Positions 15,793 through 22,239 of a stretch of DNA of 42,539 nt are shown one piece after another (positions within the stretch are counted from its first letter, which is position 1; every line of letters starts with the position of its first letter). A model generated the notes under the pieces. It was given only the letters and a program-made list of their open reading frames with translations, made no database searches and had not been told where the DNA came from. This DNA is from Treponema sp. (lineage in GTDB: Bacteria; Spirochaetota; Spirochaetia; Treponematales; Treponemataceae). Where the stretch lies: positions 1 to 42,539 of the forward strand of contig JAEDGP010000009.1 in the NCBI GenBank assembly GCA_016297405.1. Direction: 5' to 3'. The translations under genes were made by a program, and so were the position numbers.

Positions 15793-17856
15793 ATGAAACT
15801 CAAAAATCTGCGATTACCAGTTGCTTTAAAAGTCATCTCACTTGTAGTCATTGGCATTATTGCCTATACGGTAATCCTTTTTAACATCATCAGTCATAAC
15901 ATCAGGAATGAGATGTATGCCTTCTTTGAAGAAGATATCATCAAAAACGAAGATATGGTTTCCGAGAAACTTAACGAAGTCCAGCAGAGGCTGGATGATT
16001 CCACAAAACTCATCAAGGAAACCATTGAGTCAGTGATAGCTGAGGATGCAGGCATAGATGTAATCGAAATACTTGCAAACGATCTTTGTAGAAATGCAGT
16101 TGATGTTTCAAAAGTTGACTACATGCTCGTTTTTGATGGTGACAGCAATCTTATTTCAACTGATTTCGAAGGAACTTACTTCACTGAATCTGAACTTAAC
16201 GATGCCTTGAATGGAAAAACCGTTAATACAATCGTAAAAGAATTTTCCGAACTCTATGCAGTTTCTGCCTATCCAATAAACGGCGGTTCTGATGGTGCGG
16301 TTATTTCCCGCAGAAAAATTTCTACCGACTCTTTTGTAAAAGAAGTAGCAGACTTCGTAAATCTTGAATTCACAATCTTTGACGGCACAAACCGTGCCTA
16401 CACAAGTATCGAAGGCATGAAGAATGTAGTTCTTTCAGATTCTTCCGTCATTGATGACACAATTAAAAATGGTCGTACGATTCTTGAGACAACAATTTAC
16501 GGAAAAAAATACATAGGTGACTACTACCTGTTCAAAGACAAAGTATCAGGCGAATTAATTACTGTTTTGTTCCTTGGTATGGAGATTTCTGCCGTTGACA
16601 ATGTAGCAAATGCGATTTTCTTGCCTCTTATCGCTACAGCTATTACATGTTCTGTAGTTCTGATTGCTGCAATGATTGTAATCATTACATTCTTTATCAT
16701 CAAACCTCTTAGAAATGTTGGAAAGGCAATAAACGATCTTTCTTCTGGAGACGCAGATCTTACAACTCGTATTCCAGTTAAAGGCAATGACGAATTTGCA
16801 GACCTTGGAAAGGGTGTAAACAAATTCATCGAACTTCTTCAGGGTATCATAAAGAAGCTTCGCCAGGCACAGGAATCCCTTGTTGCAATCGGTGAAAATC
16901 TTGGAACAAACTCACAGCAGTCTGCAAGCGCAACTGCCGAAATCATGGCTAATATTGAAGGTGTTAGAAAACAATCACAGAACCAGTCTGATGCAGTTGG
17001 AAATACTTCTGCAGTTCTTTCACAGTCAACAAACGCAGTAAATAACCTTGGCGATTTGATTACAGAACAGGCTGCCGGCATTACTGAATCTTCTGCGGCT
17101 ATTGAAGAAATGCTTGGAAACATCACATCTGTATCAAACTCTGTTCAGAAGATGTCAGAAAGTTTTGCAATCCTTTCAAAGACCGTCGACACAGGTAACC
17201 AAAAGATCGGCGACGTTTCACACAAAGTTACTCAGATGTCTGAACAATCAAACATGTTGCTTCAGGCAAACGAAATGATTTCTCAGGTTGCAGCTCAAAC
17301 AAACCTTCTTGCAATGAATGCAGCAATCGAAGCCGCACATGCTGGCGAAGCTGGAAAGGGATTCAGCGTTGTAGCAGACGAAATCAGAAAGCTTGCAGAA
17401 ACATCAAGCGCTCAGTCTAAGCACATCAATGAAGAACTTAAAGAAATCTCTGGTTATATTCAGGATGTTGTTGTTCTTACAAAAGATTCTCAGGTTGCAT
17501 TCCAGGAAATCGTCTCTCAACTTGGCTCAACCGATACAATCATCCGTCAGATTGGAAACGCAATGACCGAACAGGACAATGCTTCACACCAGATTCTGGA
17601 ATCTTTGAACGATATGAGAAACCAGTCAATACAGGTAAACGAAAAGTCACAGGAACTGAACACTGGTGTCACAAGCGTTACAAACGATATGACTACAGTT
17701 TCTCAGATTTCAGATACTATTCTTGGCAGTATGGATGAAATGACTGCCGGTTCCCAGGAAATCAACGCTGCTGCTCAGAATGTTTCTGACCTTGCACAAC
17801 AGACAAAAGACAACATTGAAACAATGAATGAACTTTTGAACCAGTTCAAGATCTAA
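15793..17856 (+). CDS. Methyl-accepting chemotaxis protein with periplasmic Cache-type sensor
   Basis: 687 aa. A first membrane segment (residues about 10-32, LPVALKVISLVVIGIIAYTV) and a second (about 272-302) bracket a periplasmic sensor of some 240 residues with single-Cache character (YMLVFDGDSNLISTD, YAVSAYPI, YIGDYYLF). HAMP follows (about 303-355), then a long coiled-coil signalling domain whose hairpin tip reads QTNLLAMNAAIEAAHAGEAG. Ligand unknown. No NWETF-like CheR tether is present at the C-terminus. GGAGG precedes the ATG by 8 nt. It is monocistronic and ends at a strong terminator. Confidence 0.95.
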   Translation: MKLKNLRLPVALKVISLVVIGIIAYTVILFNIISHNIRNEMYAFFEEDIIKNEDMVSEKLNEVQQRLDDSTKLIKETIESVIAEDAGIDVIEILANDLCRNAVDVSKVDYMLVFDGDSNLISTDFEGTYFTESELNDALNGKTVNTIVKEFSELYAVSAYPINGGSDGAVISRRKISTDSFVKEVADFVNLEFTIFDGTNRAYTSIEGMKNVVLSDSSVIDDTIKNGRTILETTIYGKKYIGDYYLFKDKVSGELITVLFLGMEISAVDNVANAIFLPLIATAITCSVVLIAAMIVIITFFIIKPLRNVGKAINDLSSGDADLTTRIPVKGNDEFADLGKGVNKFIELLQGIIKKLRQAQESLVAIGENLGTNSQQSASATAEIMANIEGVRKQSQNQSDAVGNTSAVLSQSTNAVNNLGDLITEQAAGITESSAAIEEMLGNITSVSNSVQKMSESFAILSKTVDTGNQKIGDVSHKVTQMSEQSNMLLQANEMISQVAAQTNLLAMNAAIEAAHAGEAGKGFSVVADEIRKLAETSSAQSKHINEELKEISGYIQDVVVLTKDSQVAFQEIVSQLGSTDTIIRQIGNAMTEQDNASHQILESLNDMRNQSIQVNEKSQELNTGVTSVTNDMTTVSQISDTILGSMDEMTAGSQEINAAAQNVSDLAQQTKDNIETMNELLNQFKI

Positions 17857-17868
17857 AAAAATCATAAT

Positions 17869-17926
17869 AAAAAAGCCTGCAGAAGAAGCGAAAAAATCAA
17901 TTCGCATTAACTGCAGGCTTTTTTTT
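17869..17926. terminator. Bidirectional terminator between receptor and methyltransferase genes
   Basis: A6-GCCTGCAG (17869-17882) pairs with CTGCAGGC-T8 (17911-17926), and an inner stem GCGAA/TTCGC lies in the loop. Because A and T runs flank both sides it can stop transcripts of the plus-strand receptor gene and the minus-strand methyltransferase gene. Confidence 0.9.
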
Positions 17927-17973
17927 GCCAAAAATATCCACAAAACATTACCATTCAACAGATCTGTAGAAAA

Positions 17974-19239
17974 TTACTTCACACTCAATCGATATTCCAA
18001 AATTTCGTCATCAGTGCCCAACACAACTTCCATGCGCTTTAAGCAAAGTTCGGAAATTGTAGCAAAACTGGAATCTTTTTTGAAAATTTTCTGAGGCTCT
18101 TGAATTATTATACATTTGCGGCACCCTCCATCCAGTTTATTGAGATTGAGAACCGCTTCAAATGTTGTGCCGCTTCCCCCAAAAAAATCCATTATTATAG
18201 CATCTTTTTTCATTGCGGTTATCTGCAAAAGGTGGCGTATCAAAGCCACAGATTTTGGATTGTCAAAGGATTTTTTTTCGCCCAAAAGCTCATCCACATG
18301 GGATTGAGCCTGCCTGGTAGATTCAGCAAATTCTATCATATTCCTGGGAATAATCTTGTTTCTTTCCCCGTTAAAAATTTTACGGCGAGGCACATTGGAA
18401 AAATCCGGGGCCTTACCAAAATAAATCATATTGTTCGCCAAAAGGTTATCCATCTGATTTTTTGGCAAAAACCACTGGCGTTGCCATTTTATGCCAGATG
18501 GCGAAATAATCTGATAGAAATTCGGATGTGATTTTGAAGACCTTTCTTCGCTAAAAGAAATGCTTCCAGAAAACCAATTACCCCGGGCATCCCCATCCGC
18601 ATTATCCGTGGCCCAATCAGTAACTTCAAAATCTTCAAAAGGCGCAAGTCTTTTTTTGTTTTTCGCATAGCATAAATTAGATTCTTCAAGAGTCCGACTC
18701 CAGGAATCTTTTTTGCCTTTTCCATGAAGCCACATGAAATCATTTATGAAATTGTCTTCACCAAAAATCTGATCGCACAAAAGCTTAAGCTGATAAAGTT
18801 CTTCATTACCAATAGCGATGAAAATGCAACCCGTATCCGAAAGCAAATCTTTCGCCGCTAAAAGTCTGCGCTGCATAAAACTCAACCAGGCCGAATGTCT
18901 GTCAAAGCTTCGATCAAAGCTTTTTCCAGTGGAAAAACGCGCATCATCATAAATAAATGAAGTTTTCCCAGTATTATACGGAGGATCGATATAAATCAAA
19001 TCAATTTTTTCTGCATATTCTTTTTTCAAAAGTTTAAGGCACGGATAATTGTCGCCATGAATAAAAATATGGGAAAGCGATTTAGCTTCATACTGTTCAT
19101 ATTTTTTAGAAACAGAACCATCACCTGCATTCAAAGCTTGCGCTGTTCTTTTTGAAACAAAATCCAAAGCACAGCGGTTCACATAGTCATTGGAATCGGC
19201 AAGCTCTGGAACATCATCCCATTGAATAGAAAAACCCAT
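17974..19239 (-). CDS. Orphan beta-class DNA adenine/cytosine-N4 methyltransferase (Mod-like)
   Basis: 421 aa. The catalytic DPPYN (residues 85-89) precedes the AdoMet-binding motif DFFGGSGTT (351-359), the order that defines beta-class amino-methyltransferases, as in type III Mod subunits. The central part (about 150-320) would be the target-recognition region. Type III Mod proteins are usually longer, and no restriction gene is next to it, so this may be a solitary methylase with a regulatory role or a remnant of a system. No Shine-Dalgarno; TGT-TAATAT ends 5 nt before the ATG. The start codon also lies in one arm of a 10-bp inverted repeat (19235-19281). The target cannot be predicted. Confidence 0.88.
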   Translation of the reverse strand: MGFSIQWDDVPELADSNDYVNRCALDFVSKRTAQALNAGDGSVSKKYEQYEAKSLSHIFIHGDNYPCLKLLKKEYAEKIDLIYIDPPYNTGKTSFIYDDARFSTGKSFDRSFDRHSAWLSFMQRRLLAAKDLLSDTGCIFIAIGNEELYQLKLLCDQIFGEDNFINDFMWLHGKGKKDSWSRTLEESNLCYAKNKKRLAPFEDFEVTDWATDNADGDARGNWFSGSISFSEERSSKSHPNFYQIISPSGIKWQRQWFLPKNQMDNLLANNMIYFGKAPDFSNVPRRKIFNGERNKIIPRNMIEFAESTRQAQSHVDELLGEKKSFDNPKSVALIRHLLQITAMKKDAIIMDFFGGSGTTFEAVLNLNKLDGGCRKCIIIQEPQKIFKKDSSFATISELCLKRMEVVLGTDDEILEYRLSVK

Positions 19240-19281
19240 GGCTTATATTAACATGAATGGGCAAAAGTTAAAAGCCATGGG
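19235..19281. repeat. Inverted repeat over the methyltransferase start codon
   Basis: CCCATGGCTT (19235-19244) and its perfect complement AAGCCATGGG (19272-19281) are 27 nt apart. The left arm contains the start codon and the spacer contains the predicted extended -10 (TGT-TAATAT, hexamer 19245-19250). It could bind a regulator, perhaps the methylase itself, or hide the start codon in read-through RNA. Confidence 0.5.
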
Positions 19282-19315
19282 TCTAAGATAATTTGAAATA
19301 TTCCTTTGCTTAAAA

Positions 19316-21421
19316 TTAAACTTTCATTTTAAGCATGCGCATTGCATTCAAAACTGCAAGCAAAGAAACGCCGACATCACCAAAAACCGCAAACCACATG
19401 TTGGTAAGGCCAAATGCGCTGGATACCATAATTGCAAGCTTTACGCCTATGGAAAAAGCTACATTCTGTTTAACAACGGCAAGTGTCCGGCGGGCAACTA
19501 AAATCGCTTTTGGAAGCTTTGAAAGTTCGTCATTCATGATTACAACATCTGCAGACTCGATTGCCGCATCGGCACCAAGCCCACCCATTGCAATACCCAC
19601 ATCGCTTCGGGCAAGAACTGGAGCATCGTTGATTCCATCGCCGGTGAAAGCCAATGTGCCTTCTGACAAAAGGGATTCTACCTTAGAAACCTTATCTGAA
19701 GGCAAAAGGTTTGAGTAATACTGATCAATTCCAACTTCTTCACAAACTTTTTTGGCTGAAGTCTCAGAATCACCTGTAAGCATTACGATTTTTTTGACTC
19801 CGAATTTACGAAGCTGCGCAATGGCTTTTTTCGAATCTTCTTTTACTTCATCAGCTATAACGATACGACCAAGATAAACTCCATCTTGTGCCACATGAAT
19901 CACAGTTCCTGCAAAAGGTTCCTGATTTTGCGAAAAACCTGACACTTCATGAAGTTTCATAAGCTTTTCATTTCCGCAAAGAACAGTTTTTCCGTCAAGA
20001 CAAACTTTGATTCCATGTCCACTAAGCTCTTCTGCATCTTTTAGAGATATTTTAGCGCAGCATTCTTCATTATGAGCAAGCTTCAGGGATTTTGAAAGGG
20101 GATGATTGGAATAATATTCAGCATGGGTTGCAATCATTAAAAGTTCATCTTGTGTTACCCCACTTTCACTAGAAGGATGGATTTCTGAAACGCTAAAGAC
20201 CCCTTTTGTAATTGTACCGGTTTTGTCAAAAACACAGGTTTTTACGCCAGCAAGACTTTCAAGACTTGAGCTTCCTTTTATCAAGATGCCGTTTTTGCTG
20301 GCTGCACCGATACCTCCAAAAAAAGCCAATGGAACAGAAATCACTACTGCACATGGGCATGAAACTACAAGAAAGCTCAGAGCCCTGTAAAACCATTCCG
20401 ACCAATTCCAGCTGGTGATTCTTTCGATTCCAAGGGCGCCTTGTTCTGTACCTATGCCAAAAAGCCCCTGTACAGCGGTTGGGACAATAACCACAAGAAG
20501 AGAGAGAACACAAACAACTGGTGTATAGATTTTTGAAAAGCGGGTAATAAAATGCTCTGTTTTAGCCTTGCGCTGGGATGATTCTTGAACCAGCGAAATG
20601 ATTCTTGAAGCAGCGGAATCTGTGGCCTGACGAATACATTTCAATTCAATGACTGCGTTTTTGTTCACGCTGCCAGAATAAACTTCCGAATTCTCAAAGA
20701 CCTCAACAGGCACAGATTCTCCTGTCAATGTGGAATTGTCGATAAATGTTTTACCCTTTGTAACTACCGCATCTACAGGAATGCGCTCTCCAGGCTTTAC
20801 CACAACCGTTTCGCCAATCTGCACCTGAACTGCTTCAACTTCCACAATTTTTCCATCGCGTAATACATTGGCTTTATCAGGGCAAATTTTCATAAGCGCC
20901 TTAATGGAATCCCTGGATTTATCAATAGCATAATCCTGAAAATATTCTCCGATCTGATAAAACAACATAACAGCAACGGCTTCTGAAAATTCTCCAAGGG
21001 CGCAAGCACCAAGGGATGCCACTGTCATAAGGAATTTTTCGTCAAAGAAATCTTTCTTTGAAAGATTTCTTGCAGCGCTAAGCACAACCGGGCGGCCACA
21101 AAACATATAAGAGCCAAGAAACAAAAGTCCACCCACAAGCCTTGGTGTAAGATTTGGAATTTCTTCAAAAAAATTGAAATGTGAACAAATCATTCCCAGA
21201 ACAAACAGACACAAGGCAATCAAAATGCCAGCAAGGCCGCCCTCTTCTTCATCTTCAGATTCGTGATCATGACAATGACCACAACCGCAACCTGAAATGC
21301 CAGAATCTCCTTCATGCTCATGTTTGTGCTCATGTTTGTGCTCATGATTACAACAACATTCTTCTCCACATTCACTTTCCATCAGTTTTTCTGCTTCGAT
21401 ATTATCGTTATGTTCTGTCAT
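19316..21421 (-). CDS. Zn/Cd/Co-exporting P1B-type ATPase with His-rich N-terminus
   Basis: 701 aa from ATG at 21421, which has GGGAG 6 nt upstream. Residues 15-60 are a cytoplasmic metal-binding tail of Cys and His (EECCCNHEHKHEHKHEHE, then GCGCGHCHDHE) in place of a folded HMA domain. Membrane helices follow; the ion path carries SCPCAVVIS with CPC at 355-357, then the phosphorylation site DKTGT at 399, the HPLS motif, and GDGINDAPVLARSD of the hinge. CPC plus this tail fits Zn2+/Cd2+/Co2+ export (ZntA/CadA group). It lies 10 nt after the regulator stop codon and is controlled by the operator at 21772-21811. Confidence 0.94.
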   Translation of the reverse strand: MTEHNDNIEAEKLMESECGEECCCNHEHKHEHKHEHEGDSGISGCGCGHCHDHESEDEEEGGLAGILIALCLFVLGMICSHFNFFEEIPNLTPRLVGGLLFLGSYMFCGRPVVLSAARNLSKKDFFDEKFLMTVASLGACALGEFSEAVAVMLFYQIGEYFQDYAIDKSRDSIKALMKICPDKANVLRDGKIVEVEAVQVQIGETVVVKPGERIPVDAVVTKGKTFIDNSTLTGESVPVEVFENSEVYSGSVNKNAVIELKCIRQATDSAASRIISLVQESSQRKAKTEHFITRFSKIYTPVVCVLSLLVVIVPTAVQGLFGIGTEQGALGIERITSWNWSEWFYRALSFLVVSCPCAVVISVPLAFFGGIGAASKNGILIKGSSSLESLAGVKTCVFDKTGTITKGVFSVSEIHPSSESGVTQDELLMIATHAEYYSNHPLSKSLKLAHNEECCAKISLKDAEELSGHGIKVCLDGKTVLCGNEKLMKLHEVSGFSQNQEPFAGTVIHVAQDGVYLGRIVIADEVKEDSKKAIAQLRKFGVKKIVMLTGDSETSAKKVCEEVGIDQYYSNLLPSDKVSKVESLLSEGTLAFTGDGINDAPVLARSDVGIAMGGLGADAAIESADVVIMNDELSKLPKAILVARRTLAVVKQNVAFSIGVKLAIMVSSAFGLTNMWFAVFGDVGVSLLAVLNAMRMLKMKV

Positions 21422-21431
21422 AGCATGCTCC

Positions 21432-21752
21432 CTACTCTGCAATATGTTCCAATCCCTGACTCAAAATGGAAACCACATGATCGTCAGCCAAAGAATAAAC
21501 CAGGGACTGACCTTCCCGTCTGTATTTCACAAGACCATTAGATTTCAAAATACGCAGCTGATGACTAACCGCAGATTGAGTCATCCCAAGCTTTTCTGTA
21601 ATGCCATTTACGCTCATTTCGCTTTCATAAAGAACAAACAAAATCTTAATTCTGCTGGAATCTCCAAAAACTTTGAACAATTCAGCTAAATCAAAAAGAG
21701 AATCTTCATCTGGCATTATCCTAAGATTATTTTCCGAAGCCTGATTATCCAT
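21432..21752 (-). CDS. ArsR/SmtB-family metal-sensing repressor
   Basis: 106 aa. A winged helix with recognition helix near GMTQSAVSHQLRILKSNGLVKY. The segment before the HTH (LAELFKVFGDSSRIKILF) has no ELCV(C) cysteine box, so it is not an alpha3N sensor such as CadC. The C-terminal helix has ADDHVVSILSQGLEHIAE: D..H then H, the alpha5 zinc site pattern of CzrA/SmtB. It should leave DNA when zinc or a related ion binds. GGAGG stands 5 nt before the ATG. It is co-transcribed with the ATPase gene and overlaps no other gene. Confidence 0.93.
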   Translation of the reverse strand: MDNQASENNLRIMPDEDSLFDLAELFKVFGDSSRIKILFVLYESEMSVNGITEKLGMTQSAVSHQLRILKSNGLVKYRREGQSLVYSLADDHVVSILSQGLEHIAE

Positions 21753-21771
21753 GAGTCCTCCGCCATTTATA

Positions 21772-21828
21772 TTTAATTAATATATGAACATTTATTCATA
21801 TATTAATTAAACTCTTCTCATATGTCAA
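21772..21828 (-). promoter_or_regulatory. Promoter and 17-bp-arm operator of the metal-efflux operon
   Basis: On the minus strand TTGACA (21823-21828, perfect consensus), 17-nt spacer and TAATAT (21800-21805). A perfect inverted repeat, arms 21772-21788 and 21795-21811 with 6 nt between, covers the -10 and the start region. Its core, ATATGAA-6-TTCATAT, matches the imperfect 12-2-12 operator style of SmtB/CzrA repressors. The regulator's own gene is first in the operon, so autoregulation is expected. Confidence 0.85.
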
Positions 21829-21882
21829 CAAAAAAAAAGCAGCATCTGCACAAAAACTGATATCCTGCAAACACTGCTTTTT
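21829..21882 (-). terminator. Terminator after trpR
   Basis: On the minus strand AAAAAGCAG (complement of 21874-21882) pairs with CTGCTTTTT (complement of 21834-21842), with shorter inner TGCA pairing, followed by T. It separates trpR from the metal-efflux operon and abuts that operon's -35 box. Confidence 0.65.
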
Positions 21883-21895
21883 GTAAAAAAAGATT

Positions 21896-22204
21896 TTATT
21901 TTCTGCTTTTTAGAATTTCGAGCATTCTGCGGAATGCACTGTCCTTTTTCTGAAGCTCCTTAGAGCCTCTTGTAATTTTGCACAATGACATATTGTATTT
22001 GCGGGCGATTTCCCGCTGCGTTACGCCAGAATCTAATTCTTTGACCAAAAGCCATCGCTCAGAAAAATTCTTTCTCTCCGATGGACTGAATATGCATTCA
22101 AAAAAGCTTTTTATAAAAGTTTCGTCGGTACAAGATGCAATCAATGAACAAAGCTCATCATAGCTTTTGCGTAATTCTTCTTCTTGATTCAAAGTTTCTT
22201 CCAT
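21896..22204 (-). CDS. trpR: TrpR-family repressor
   Basis: 102 aa from ATG at 22204. The core SPSERKNFSERWLLVKEL, then GVTQREIARKYNMSLCKITRGSKEL (about residues 60-85), matches the TrpR helix-turn-helix, including the ITRGS of E. coli and Chlamydia TrpR. TrpR binds tryptophan as corepressor and represses trp genes. No trp gene is present here, so its targets lie elsewhere; a YerC-like role in other regulation is the alternative. A longer frame overlaps the ankyrin gene and is rejected. No Shine-Dalgarno; TATAAT ends 7 nt before the ATG, so it is probably leaderless and not part of the ankyrin transcript. Confidence 0.85.
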   Translation of the reverse strand: MEETLNQEEELRKSYDELCSLIASCTDETFIKSFFECIFSPSERKNFSERWLLVKELDSGVTQREIARKYNMSLCKITRGSKELQKKDSAFRRMLEILKSRK

Positions 22205-22211
22205 AATATAA

Positions 22212-22217
22212 ATTATA
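22212..22217 (-). promoter_or_regulatory. Predicted -10 box for leaderless trpR
   Basis: Perfect TATAAT on the minus strand ends 7 nt before the trpR ATG, in the 35-nt gap after the ankyrin gene. No clear -35 and no Shine-Dalgarno. Confidence 0.45.
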
Positions 22218-22239
22218 CTCAAAAAACGAAAAAAATAAA

